In this document: piece after piece, positions 9,746 through 20,222 of the stretch
Position numbering within the stretch: position 1 is the stretch's first letter
Layout of the letters: the number at the start of each line of letters is the position of its first letter
Assembly (NCBI GenBank): GCA_000695325.1
Contig: AVPN01000560.1
Location: 1 to 40,182, forward strand
DNA length: 40,182 nt
Source: Pleurobrachia bachei
Taxonomy: Eukaryota; Ctenophora; Tentaculata; Cydippida; Pleurobrachiidae
Reading direction: 5' to 3'
Made by a program: the position numbers and the translations under genes
Notes under the pieces: generated by a model
The model's database searches: none
The model's input: only the letters and a program-made list of their open reading frames with translations
What the model was told of the DNA's origin: nothing

Positions 9746-12634
9746 CTAAATATATGACCTGCTGATTTTGCTGATTAGAGAGTCATCACTTTTGATCCTG
9801 AAACTCAGGCTTGTCCCTATATTCCACTCCCTACCCGAATTGTCCAACGCATTTGCTGTGATAAAGTAAATCTCAGCGCCACTCCCGGGTTCAATAGTCA
9901 TCTCTACTTTCATATACCCCCTCTCTACAGGCACCTCTTTCTCGAATACAGTCTCTCCCATTCCCTCCACCTCCCCCTTCTTCCATCTACCTCCCTTACA
10001 AGTAACACACAACAACACATGGCTAACACGCGACACATTTCCCCGGATCACTGCTTCAACTGTCAGTAGAAGGGATGTGTTAGAAGGTATCCTCATGAAT
10101 CCTTGTTCTATAGCAGGGCTGGTCGCCAAGGCAACACTGGTTGCGTGCTCCTGTACAAAAAAGAACATTGGAAGAGAGAAACGTTGTGTTCTTAGTGAAG
10201 CTAATGTGGTTGAGATGGTCGCCAGATGGGGCTTGGTACACAGTTCAGATACAGTCTCACACCAGGTGTGAAGTGAGGACAGTCTGTCCCGGGGTGAGGC
10301 GTCAATCATCCGGCTCTGAAGATCTCTCAGCCCATCCTGAAGGGTTGAAACTCTGGATTGGATGAATGTGAGTGTTGGAACCGCCCTGCTCACATCACCT
10401 CCCCTCATCTTAGCTACAGCTACAACACCGCTCAACTGGTGCAAGATCTGAAGTTGAGACCTCCGCAGGGACAGGAGACCTCCCTGAAAGTGTGTCTGGG
10501 CATTGTTAGCCTGACATTTGATGTTCATAACAGCTGCGTCATACAGCTTCACACTGCCCTCCTGGCAGCCTGTCTCTGCTTCACATATCATGGTGAGAGC
10601 CCGGAAGAAGGCCCGGTAGTGGGGGTGGGTTGTGGTGAGGTTTGGGAGGGTTACAGCAGCAATCTCCCATACACCGTTACACATGGCAACCCGAGATACA
10701 CAGTACACCGACCATGGACTAAGGGTAACTGTAGAGAGGAAATCTGTGACATACCGTACAATACACTCTCTCACTTTCTCACTCGAGTGTGTAAAGAGGG
10801 TGATCAGGAGCTTGACATAAACCAATACCCGCTCCGTACCGACACTAGTTTCCATCATTTCAACTTGTTCGGGAGTCAGCTTTACCCTGGCTCGCAGTGC
10901 AGAGATGCAGTAGCACAGCTCTGTGAAGGTGGAGAGAGAGGTGCCGGGGAGTAAACTGAACAAGATTGAAGGGTCAGAGGATGGCTGTTCGGAAAGGGAA
11001 TGGAGAAACTTCCGGACTTGTCCTCTGTCTCCATCACGGATCACTCGTATTAGCATAGGGCATCCGTTCATCTGGGGAGACATAGGTGTTAAACAGCTAC
11101 AGTGGGTTACAGTGGGTTAAAAAGTTTTACTTGTTTCATGTTTGTTTCTTTGTCATGTACCTTTGTTTATTTGTTTGTTTGTTTGTATCGCGCCCTATGT
11201 TTGTTTGTTTGTTTCTTTGTCATGTATCTTTGTTTGTTTATATCGCTCTCTATGTGTGTAAAGAACTTACAGAATGTTGAGAAGAAGGAAGTAGTTTCAC
11301 TGAGGAAAGGTAAAGAGGAAGTGCAATGTGGAGTGGCAAATCGGACAGGGTTTGTTGGGAAAGTAGGTCCCGCGATACAATGTCTTTGGAAGAGCCTTCG
11401 CTTAACTTTAGAATCAAATCCGCCACTCCTGGTATGGTGGTTAGAGTTAAGTGGTTATATTAAGTGGTTATAGAGTTGTTACTTAATTGTGGCGGCGAGA
11501 ATTTTCAAAGGCTCTACCTTGTAATTTGATACACGCATTCTTGGTTTCATGATAAAATGTCATGACTTACTCCCATTTTGTATCACAAACCAAATATACA
11601 TTATATTACCCGTCGATTTACCCTATATTGGCTTGCCTAGCTATAGACTGTCTTATAAAAACAAGTATTGATCGGGCCGGGGACGGTATCAAAACATTCA
11701 AATCTTATTGGCATGTAAACACAAATCACTATAACGTGACGGTCACGTTACAATGATTTGTATTTCCATGTCGTAACAGCTCCTTACCAGGTATAAGAAT
11801 GATGTTGAAGAGGAGTGACACATCCTCCTTATTCAGTAGGGCCGGCTGGACCACCACCACCTCCTTCAAACACTGCACTGCCGCACTCCGAACCCTCTCT
11901 CTGGGATCCTCAGACAACGTCCTGATCAGAGCTGGTTCCCGGACCCTGGTTGCCAAGGTAATATGTGTTAACACCTGGAGACAGCCCACAGTAACACTCT
12001 CTAGAGCCTGCTGAGAGAGAATGTCAAGACACAGCCCACGGACAAGGTGTCCTGTTTCAAGTGTCAGGTGCATGGACCGTAGGACATCCAGAATTTTAAC
12101 TTTCTGCTTCTCAGTAGTTGAAAGAGCGGTTAGTAGTTCCTTGAGTTTGGGAACGACAGTCCGGGAGACATCTTGTGATACAGCAGCGAACTTCTTGCAG
12201 GCAAAGAGCGCCGCTTCTCGCTCCATTTCAATATACGAGTCAAGTGCCCGGATGACCGCATGAAGAACGCTCTTTGTCTCTGGGTACAGGACTGACGTCA
12301 CGCCTAGCAACCGGAGGGCAATTGACCTAGCAACGCCATCGTTACTATGGGTTACTGAGAGGACGGGACGCAGGAAAATCTCCCTACTGTTTATCTTGGT
12401 GTGGTGTTGCGTTGTACTTAACATGACCCTCAGGATACACAGCCGGATAAAGTTATCATTACACGAACGGAACATCTCGGCTAGCTTTTGGAAGGCTGCA
12501 TCCACTAAAATAGGAAACGGGCATTCCTCCAGGGTGACTGGCAATCGGACCACACTCTCACATTGTTCCTCCCGGGTTGTCGACCGGAGACTTGCTAACA
12601 CTTGGTTAACCCGCTGCCAGCTGACAGTTTCCAT
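9746..12634 (-). CDS. INTS7: Integrator complex subunit 7, copy A, complete, 3 exons
   Basis: Minus-strand exons 12634-11788, 11428-11271 and 11071-9746 have GT-AG borders and matching phases (847+158+1326 nt, 776 aa). INTS7 is a helical-repeat scaffold subunit of the nuclear Integrator complex, which cleaves snRNA and other nascent transcripts at RNA polymerase II. The N-terminal exon matches the family in EEQCESVVRLP, CPFPILVDAAFQKLAEMFR and VTHSNDGVARSIALRLLG. The C-terminal exon matches in LSPWSVYCVSRVAM and QRFSLPMFFFVQ. The protein is shorter than human INTS7 (962 aa), with the difference mostly in the middle, where the second exon encodes only about 52 residues. The start METVSWQRVNQ is the first ATG of the conserved region. 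A second copy lies at 13123-15462. Confidence 0.92.
11712..11770. repeat. Fold-back sequence in INTS7-A intron 1
   Basis: Imperfect inverted repeat centred on TAACGTGACGGTCACGTTA, with arms running outward to CATG...AAACACAAATCA and ATGATTTGTATTTCCATG. It starts 18 bases past the splice donor. The equivalent in copy B (14501-14559) has slightly better arms (CATGGAAA against TTTCCATG), so the element predates the duplication. Confidence 0.7.
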
Positions 12635-12854
12635 AGCAACACTAAAGAATGGTGGTGTTATATTATTATATATATTATTATTAGTGATGTAACTAGTATA
12701 ATTATTGATGTATGCAAATTGTAAACGTGTGGGTTGTAAAGGAATTATTTTTACAAAATATAGTTATCTATAAAAGTCATTTTCTATACATTTCACTTTT
12801 TACGAACATAAAAACAGCACTTTAAATCAAAGTCTTTTACAGGTAAAAATTAAA
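12635..12854. repeat. 5' flank of INTS7-A, identical to the 5' flank of copy B
   Basis: AT-rich noncoding sequence upstream of the start codon. As far as I can read it, it matches 15463-15682 base for base up to the edge of the N run. It should hold the INTS7 promoter and leader. Its identity contrasts with scattered differences in the adjacent coding exon. Confidence 0.75.
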
Positions 12855-13122
12855 NNNNNNNNNNNNNNNNNNNNNNNNNNNNNNNNNNNNNNNNNNNNNN
12901 NNNNNNNNNNNNNNNNNNNNNNNNNNNNNNNNNNNNNNNNNNNNNNNNNNNNNNNNNNNNNNNNNNNNNNNNNNNNNNNNNNNNNNNNNNNNNNNNNNNN
13001 NNNNNNNNNNNNNNNNNNNNNNNNNNNNNNNNNNNNNNNNNNNNNNNNNNNNNNNNNNNNNNNNNNNNNNNNNNNNNNNNNNNNNNNNNNNNNNNNNNNN
13101 NNNNNNNNNNNNNNNNNNNNNN
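12855..13122. other. Assembly gap (Ns)
   Basis: A run of unknown bases. The left edge is the upstream flank of INTS7-A and the right edge is inside the last exon of INTS7-B, so the gap hides at least the end of copy B and its 3' flank. The true length is unknown. Confidence 0.98.
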
Positions 13123-15462
13123 GCCAGATGGGGCTTGGTACACAGTTCAGATACAGTCTCACACCAGGTGTGAAGTGAGGACAGTCTGTCCCGGGGAGAA
13201 GCGTCAATCATCCGGCTCTGAAGATCTCTCAGCCCATCCTGAAGGGTTGAAACTCTGGATTGGATGAATGTGAGTGTTGGAACCGCCCTGCTCACATCAC
13301 CTCCCCTCATCTTAGCCACAGCTACAACACCGCTCAACTGGTGCAGGATCTGGAGTTGAGACCTCCGCAGGGACAGGAGACCTCCCTGAAAGTGTGTCTG
13401 GGCATTGTTAGCTTGACATTTGATGTTCATAACAGCTGCATCATATAGCTTCACACTCCCCTCCTGACACCCTGTCTCTGCCTCACATATCAAGGTGAGA
13501 GCCCGGAAGAAGGCCCGGTAGTGGGGGTGGGTTGTGGTGAGGTTTGGGAGGGTAACCGCAGCGATCTCCCATACTCCGTTACACATGGCAACCCGTGATA
13601 CACAGTATACCGACCACGGACTAAGTGTGACTGTAGATAGGAATTCTGTGACATACCGTACAATACACTCCCTCACCTTCTCAGATGAGTGTGTGAAGAG
13701 AGTTATCAGGAGCTTGACATACACCAATACCCGCTCCGTACCGACACTATTGTCCATCATTCCAACGTGTTCAGGAGTCAGCTTTACCCTGGCTCGCAGT
13801 GCTGAGATACAGTAGCATAGCTCTGTGAAGGTGGAGAGGGAGGTGCCGGGGAGTAAACTGAACAAGATTGAGGGATCAGAGGATTGTTGTTCGGAAAGGG
13901 AATGGAGAAACTTCCGGACTTGTTCTTTGTCACCATCACGGATCACTCGTATTAGCATAGGGCATCCGTTCATCTGGGAAGATAAAGTGGGTTAAAAAGT
14001 TTTACTTGTTTCATGTTTGTTTCTTTGTTTCTTTGTCATGTGTCTTTGTTTGTTTGTATCGCTCCCTATGTGTTTAAAAGAACTTACAGAATGTTGAGAA
14101 GAAGGAAGAAGTTTCACGGATGAACGGTAAAGAGGAAGTGCAATGTGGAGTGGCAAATCAGACAGGGTTTGTTGGGAAAGTAGGTCCCGCGATACAATGT
14201 CTTTGGAGGAGCCTTCGCTTAACTTTAGAATCAAATCTGCCACACCTGATATATGGTGGCTAGAGTTAATTGGTTATATAAAATGGTTATTGAGTTGTTA
14301 CTTAATTGTGGCGGCGAGAATTTTCAGAAGCTCTACCTTGAAATTTGATACACACATTCTTGCCATGACCTGCTCCCATTTGCATTATGTATCACAAACC
14401 AAATACATATACACATATTGGCTTGCCTAGCTACAGACTGTCTTATAAAAACAAGTATTGGTCGGGCCGGGGCGGTATCAAAACATTCAAATCTTATTGG
14501 CATGGAAACACAAATAATTATAACGTGACGGTCACGTTACAATGATTTGTATTTCCATGTCGTGACAACTCCTTACCAGGTATAATATAGTCAATAAATT
14601 GTGACATTTCCTTACCAGGTATAAGTATGATGTTGAAGAGAAGTGACACATCCTCCTCATTCAGTAGGGCCGGCTGAACTACCACCACCTCCTTCAAACA
14701 CTGCACTGCAGCACTCCGGACCCTCTCTCTGGGATCCTCAGACAAGGTCCGGATCAGAGCGGGTTCACGGACCCTGGTTGCCAAGGTAATATGTGTTAAC
14801 ACCTGGAGACAGCCCACAGTAACACTCTCTAGAGCCTGCTGAGAGAGAATGTCAAGACACAGCCCACGGACAAGATGTCCTGTCTCAAGTGTTAGGTGCA
14901 TGGATCGCAGGACATCCAGGATTTTCACTTTCTGCTTCTCAGTAGTTGAAAGAGAGGTTAATAGTTCCTTGAGCTTGGGAACCACAGTCCGGGAGACATC
15001 TTGTGAGACAGCAGCGAACTTCTTGCAGGCGAAGAGTGCCGCTTCTCGCTCCATTTCAATGTACGAGTCAAGTGCCCGGATAACCGCATGCAGAACGCTC
15101 TTTGTCTCTGGGTACAGGACTGACGTCACACCTAGCAACCGGAGGGCAATTGACCTAGCAACGCCATCGTTGCTATGGGTTACAGAGAGAACGGGACGCA
15201 GGAAAATCTCCCTACTGTTTATCTTAGTGTGGTGTTGTGTTGTACTTAACATGACCCGCAGTATACACAGCCGGATAAAGTTATCATTACACGAACGGAA
15301 CATCTCGGCTAGCTTTTGAAAGGCTGCATCCACCAAAATAGGAAACGGACATTCCTCCAGGGTGACTGGCAATCGGACCACACTCTCACATTGTTCCTCC
15401 CGGGTTGTCGATCGGAGACTTGCTAACACTTGGTTAACCCGCTGCCAGCTGACAGTTTCCAT
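13123..15462 (-). CDS. INTS7: Integrator complex subunit 7, copy B, 3' end lost in gap
   Basis: Minus-strand exons 15462-14616 (first of two possible donors), 14245-14088 and 13973 into the gap at 13122 parallel those of copy A in length and phase. The proteins are nearly the same over the shared part. Many differences are synonymous, for example in codons around 14700-14770 and 13550-13760, which would fit selection on both copies or two alleles. The last 150 or so residues are missing in the gap. Copy B differs from A by a 39-base in-frame insertion at the first splice donor. Whether this is a true paralogue or the second haplotype placed in tandem by the assembler cannot be decided here. 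Confidence 0.88.
14501..14559. repeat. Fold-back sequence in INTS7-B intron 1
   Basis: Counterpart of 11712-11770. The arms run from CATGGAAACACAAAT to ATTTGTATTTCCATG around the core TAACGTGACGGTCACGTTA. It may be a very small nonautonomous element, but no flanking duplication is evident. Confidence 0.7.
14577..14620 (-). repeat. INTS7: Duplicated splice donor in INTS7-B
   Basis: The donor context TATACCTG|GTAAGGA occurs twice, with exon ends at 14616 and 14577, 39 bases apart. Copy A has only one. Use of the distal donor keeps the frame and adds the 13 residues KEMSQFIDYIIPG without a stop. Confidence 0.8.
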
Positions 15463-15706
15463 AGCAACACTAAAGAATGGTGGTGTTATATTATTATATA
15501 TATTATTATTAGTGATGTAACTAGTATAATTATTGATGTATGCAAATTGTAAACGTGTGGGTTGTAAAGGAATTATTTTTACAAAATATAGTTATCTATA
15601 AAAGTCATTTTCTATACATTTCACTTTTTACGAACATAAAAACAGCACTTTAAATCAAAGTCTTTTACAGGTAAAAATTAAAAGTTTTTACAAATCTCAG
15701 GAGTGA

Positions 15707-17805
15707 TTATAGTTCATTCAGGCGTTCATGAAGGTCTCTAGCAGAAATCCTCTGGGCCTCATGAAATTTTAAACATTCAGTAAGTATTCCCCTTACATCA
15801 GCATTATAATTATCATCATCCAGCTCTCCAAATAAAGGTTTTCCATTACTCGAAATTAAACGATCCCCACTCCGAAGTAAATCATCTCTGTAACGGCTGT
15901 ACATGCCTGTACCTCCGTACAAAGCCATGAATCCAACTGGTCCCGGATGACAGAGTAACTCAAGCCCGAAAATTCCAATCATCCACACGTCAGACTTGTA
16001 GCTTGGAACGGGGCATGGTTGGAACGTTTCGACCAAGCCCATTCGGTGGCCTTGTTTCCAGACATAGTAGTTCCGCTCGGGTGAAGCCCAAATTGGGTTA
16101 AAATCGGGGATCGCAAGAGACTCTTGGCGTGATTTACCCTCAGAAAGAACGGCCGAAAGTCCAAAATCGATTATCTTAAAAACGGGGTTTGTTTCATCAC
16201 CAGAAACTGTTACATTATCTTGGCGAATATCTCGATGAAGAAGTCGCTCCCCATGAAGGTATTTCACGGCATCGGAGACTTGCAGAAGAGCAAGTTTTAT
16301 ATGACTTTCAGGAATTCTAACATTGTTATATCTCGTCCCGATTGGTTCTCCTGCGAACTCTAAAACAAGGAATATGAATCGATCTGTCTGCTGCCCGTAG
16401 AGTATAGGGCCTTTTAGAATCTTCATAACATTGGTGTGGGATAGATCCAGCATGTGGCCAGCCTCCTTAATTATGCGTTTGTATACCAACTCTGAAAAAG
16501 AACAAGACGTGTAAACCTAAATAATACTCATGAGCTGATATCTTGGTGGACGCCTCATGAGTTGGTGACACAGTCACCCTGACAAGTTGTAAGTTACAAC
16601 TCGCACACAGAGACGTGACTGTGCCGCCAACCTCATGATCTGTTTGTTTATGTTATAAGCACACATTATATAAGTATTTGATGAGAGCGATGGAGATGTT
16701 ACATACAAAGGCAAGTACCATTTCGAGCTTTTCCGATTTTCTTTAGTACCACATTGGGCGATTCAATGTTCCGAAAGCAACTGCCACAAGCTCCGCTATT
16801 AAGATATGTCCAGTATCCAAACTGACCCCTCGTTTCCTATGGAAAACTAGTTAACAAAGAATTATGATTGATAATTCAACTGAATGTTTTTTGAGATCTG
16901 ATCAAGTGAAAGCAACATCGTGACGGTGAACCCAAAATTGATTTTATGCTTTGGTTACCTGGTTACGCATGCTGGGTGTTAATTCTACTATCGATGCAAG
17001 TGAACAGGCGTCTTCAATCATTTCATCTGGTTAAAGTAAAGTCCATAGATTCAATCGGTATATCTCTGTCGTCCATGGTAATGACTCGTTGGCTAAACTC
17101 CTCTATTTCTTTGAAACCTCTGTAGATTTTCTGAACAATTAGGATTACATGATCATACGATCCACGTTACCCATCAAACTATTCATATTCTAACCCTAAT
17201 TTACATATCGGGGCGTCTCATCCTCTTCCTAATCTCCGTTGGTAGTTTGTGAATGAATGGTTTGTGTCTTAGTTGTACAATGCAGTCAGTTCTTTTTCCA
17301 TCCGTCTCCTCCCGCCATTTGTTCGCTCACCCATGGTGTTAGCGAGGGATTCTATTGTCGACTGATCATCACTAGAGTTCCATTGAGCCACCACGTTCCT
17401 TAGACCTTCCGATGCCAGCTCCATGGTGAGAACTTGCTCCTGGAGGCGCATCAATAGACTCTCATCCAGGGGATTTAAAGGGCCTAAAAATAATAAATTA
17501 ATAGTTTAATTTGAGCAGATGTGGTGGGTCAGATGCGTTTCCCAAAAATCCCATACACAGGGCTTACCGTTTCCATCTAACGCAGCCATGAGAAAGTCCA
17601 TTGCTTCGTAGAAATCAGAATTCTGTCCACTCGGTATTGGCTCAATTCGCCCCAGCTCATTCAGGTCAATTGAGAACCATGTATAAATTCCAGGATCCGG
17701 TGGTGTAGATTGAATATGGTATTGCTTCTCGATATCATCGTAACGCATGTAAATGCATGCTTTACGATCCTCCATAAAGGCTCCACTTAATAAATCTACC
17801 GACAT
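15707..17805 (-). CDS. Unfamiliar protein kinase with helical N-terminal part, 5 exons
   Basis: Minus-strand exons 17805-17568, 17483-17331, 17026-16959, 16836-16719 and 16491-15707 join in phase to 453 aa. The C-terminal 300 residues are a protein kinase fold: glycine loop SGACGSCF (about 167-174), VVLKK with likely ATP-binding Lys185, helix-C Glu in IIKEAGHM (202), LLHRDIRQDN with catalytic Asp280 and Asn285, DFG at 301-303, SPE in place of APE and SDVWMIGI. All core catalytic residues are present, so activity is expected. The usual HRDIK lysine is Arg. A longer-than-usual insert (YYVWKQGHRMGLVETFQPCP) lies between SPE and DVW. The first 150 residues have a folded-looking YMRYDDIEKQYHIQ part and then a probable helical segment (ESLLMRLQEQVLTMELASEG). 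I know no family with this layout. Upstream coding sequence may also belong to it. Confidence 0.72.
16555..16638. repeat. Fold-back sequence in a kinase intron
   Basis: Inverted repeat with outer arms TCATGAGTTGG...CACAGTCAC and GTGACTGTG...CCAACCTCATGA, and an inner palindrome GTTGTAAGTTACAAC. It lies wholly within the intron between 16719 and 16491. No target duplication is obvious. Confidence 0.7.
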
Positions 17806-17811
17806 GACCTA

Positions 17812-18057
17812 TCATGAGCTAGGAACTAGGGAGATTGGGTTTAGGGTTAGTGTTGCATCACCTCTTGTCATAAACTCCTTGATTAGGAATTTGCTGAGAA
17901 TATGGATAACTGTTAGAGGTAATGCAGAATATACTTCCTTTGTGTCCTGTTTGCAGTTTGGTAATAAACTACACAACCAACTAGGGACCTCAGGGGTGAA
18001 ACGGTGCAGAGCAGCCACTAGACACGGTGAGGTGTGAATCAAGTCATCATATGGTCC
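17812..18057 (-). CDS. Coding exon just upstream of the kinase, relation unclear
   Basis: Minus-strand exon with an acceptor at 18058-18059 and a frame running GPYDDLIHTSPCLVAALHRF to KFLIKEFMTRG and then TGA at 17814-17812. It is in the same frame as the kinase start at 17805, separated only by TGA TAG GTC. Possible readings are that it is the last exon of another gene, or that it joins the kinase through a donor such as GAA|GTATAT near 17925 (phase 0) to the acceptor just before 17808. A third possibility is that the kinase mRNA starts by trans-splicing at that acceptor. I do not recognise the protein. Confidence 0.45.
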   Translation of the reverse strand, partial: GPYDDLIHTSPCLVAALHRFTPEVPSWLCSLLPNCKQDTKEVYSALPLTVIHILSKFLIKEFMTRGDATLTLNPISLVPSS

Positions 18058-18148
18058 CTGTGTGGGTTGTGCAGAAAAATAACTTAATCAAACGCCTACA
18101 CACTAAAAAATTAATAAATATAAATAGTCTCTCGTCTCTAGTAACATT

Positions 18149-19013
18149 TTAAAGGTTGAAGTCGAATGTGTCCAGCGTTGGTGTTCGTATGGGTACCCTA
18201 CATCCTCTCAAGCTCCTCAAAGTTGACCTAAGAATGGAGAATCTCAACTTCTGCTTTATTGTAGCCATAATCTCTGGATATCTTTCGCCGTGTTTGTCCT
18301 CAATTCGTGAGGCAGCTTTCTTCAGGGTTTTCATGAACTCGTCTCCAAGCCCTCCTGTCGTTGACATTATTAGAGGGGTGAATGAGCCCCCTTCTACCAT
18401 CTGTACCCTCCTCATGTAGGTCCTCTTCTTCCTTTGTTCGTGGTTTCTGTACAGAGCTGCTGGAGGTGTTGAGAGATATGATGCAGAGTTGGCGTGGACA
18501 ACTCTGACATCAAAGAAGTTGAGTTGTTCAGGCTGCCACAATCCAGTTCCGACAATGTCCATTCGGGCATCCCTATCTTGATTTGTCCAATGTGGGAGCC
18601 TTTCAGCAAAGTCATCACAAGGTTGCAACAGTCGTTCGGTTTCTAGTCCTTTCACACCTGCATAGCTGAGGATTTCAGCTGTAGCGTCTCGGATCTTGTC
18701 GTGTCGCATGATGGTGTAACCTCCTTTGGCACAACTGAGGGCGTGGTTTACATCGTTGTCCTTACTCCTTACCGCATGCACATCGGACTCCGATGATCGG
18801 AGGTTAAGATCAGGGAAGTGAAGTCCAAATCTTAGGCGCATAGCGTCGTGGAATTCCTGCTTCGTGAGTTCGTAACCAAGACTATCGATTGGCCGAGCAG
18901 TTAGCCATGAGGACTCTCCTGGTTCAGTGTTGAGAGCTAGAAGACGCTGACCGTAACTATCCATGATTGCGTGGATGATTTTGAAGTCTGCTTGTCTCGT
19001 GCCTATTTTAACC
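18149..19013 (-). mobile_element. LINE (non-LTR retrotransposon) fragment, C-terminal part of the polyprotein
   Basis: The minus-strand frame of about 280 residues has the order GESSWLTARPIDSLGYELTKQEF, VNHALSCAKGGYTIMRHDKIRDATAEIL, ARMDIVGTGLW...NFFDVRVV, EGGSFTPLIMSTTGGLG and LRFSILRSTLRSLRGCR. This is the block found after the reverse transcriptase in a group of animal LINEs. The D...FFDVRV part looks like a restriction-like nuclease core. The Cys pair expected before HALSC is missing (VRSKDNDVNHALSC). No reverse transcriptase domain lies upstream, where a minisatellite begins, so the copy is 5'-truncated. The ending TFDFNL is followed by an AT-rich tail. Confidence 0.75.
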
Positions 19014-20222
19014 TACCTCTTGACTCCTTCTAACCCACTTCTCGCCTCTCGGATACCTTCTTACCCACCTCTCTATCGCTTCTATCCCACCTCTAAACCC
19101 CTTCTAACTCACCTCTCAGCCCAACCCATCTCTTGGCCCCATTAAGTACTTACCACCCTCGACCTCTTCTAACCCACCTCTCGACCCCTTCTAGCCCACC
19201 TTCAGACCCCTTCTAACCCACCTCAAGACCCCTTCTAACTCATCTCTCAACACCTTTTAAACCACATCTCGAGCCCTACTAAGTACTAATCCTCCCTTCG
19301 ACCCCGTCTAACCCAACTCTGGACCCTTAGTAACTTACCGCTCGACCCCTTCTAACCCACCTCTTGAACCCTTTTAACCACCCTCGACCTCCTCTAACCC
19401 GTCTTTCGACCCCTTCTAACCCACCCATCGGATCCCTTCTAACACATCTATCAGGTCTCAGCTCCTTAAATTTCAATAACCCACCTCTAGACCCCTTCTA
19501 ACTCACCTCTCAACCCCCTTGAAACCACATCTCGACCCCTAATAATTACTAACCCTCCCCTCGACACCCCTCGACCTCTTCTAACTCACCTCTCAGATAC
19601 CTTCTCACCCACCTCTAGACTCCTTCTTACCCCCTTCTTACTCACCTTTCGTTTTAACCCGTTTTAACCTACCTCTTGATCCCTTCTAACCCACCTCTTG
19701 ACCTCTTCTAACCAGGAACCGACCGAATCAGGAAATACTGGTCCTGATTGGATGATAACCAGTCACGTGACCTAAATAACTAGTTATGATGGGCTGTTTA
19801 CTTGTTTCGGTCGGTTCCTGCTTCTAACCCCACCCCACATCTCCCAGGCCTCAGCTCTTTAATAACCCACCTCCACAAACCTTCGTACTTACCTCTCGAC
19901 CACTTCTAAGTTCTAACCCACCTCTAGACCCTACTTATTTACCTCTCAACACCTTTTAAACCATATCGACCCCTTCTAACCAACCTCTGGTACCCTGGTG
20001 ACTCACCTCTGACCTCTTCACCCCTTCTAACCCACTTCTCGTATCTATTTTAACCTACCTGTTAACTCCTTCTAATCCATTTCTCGGATACCTTCTTACC
20101 CACCAGCTACCTCGCTACCCCTTATACCCCACCTCTAGACCCCTTCTAACTCACCTTCAGACCCCTTCTAAGTTCTAACCCACCTCTAGACCCCTTTGAC
20201 TCATCTCTCAACATCTTCTGTC
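19014..20222. repeat. Minisatellite, units of about 22 bp
   Basis: A long array of variants of ACCCCTTCTAACCCACCTCT with units of roughly 20-25 bp, many point differences and small length changes. It begins where the LINE frame ends and is interrupted by a small element at 19713-19820. The strand is C-rich throughout. Confidence 0.9.
19713..19820. mobile_element. hAT-like MITE inserted in the minisatellite, 108 bp
   Basis: Perfect 15-bp inverted ends CAGGAACCGACCGAA and TTCGGTCGGTTCCTG. The eight bases CTTCTAAC occur on both sides (19705-19712 and 19821-19828), the target-duplication length of hAT elements. Because the flank is itself a repeat containing CTTCTAAC, the duplication is supportive but not independent proof. 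A diverged copy lies in the DcpS intron. Confidence 0.75.

Noticed and set aside
10358-10954. Plus-strand open frame opposite the INTS7 last exon
   Set aside because: Antisense shadow of a clear INTS7 exon. It is not kept in copy B, where the same strand is broken differently.
17029-17142. Open stretch reading KIYRGFKEIEEFSQRV in a kinase intron
   Set aside because: It has an acceptor-like start, but no donor keeps the phase of the neighbouring exons, and the model without it closes perfectly.
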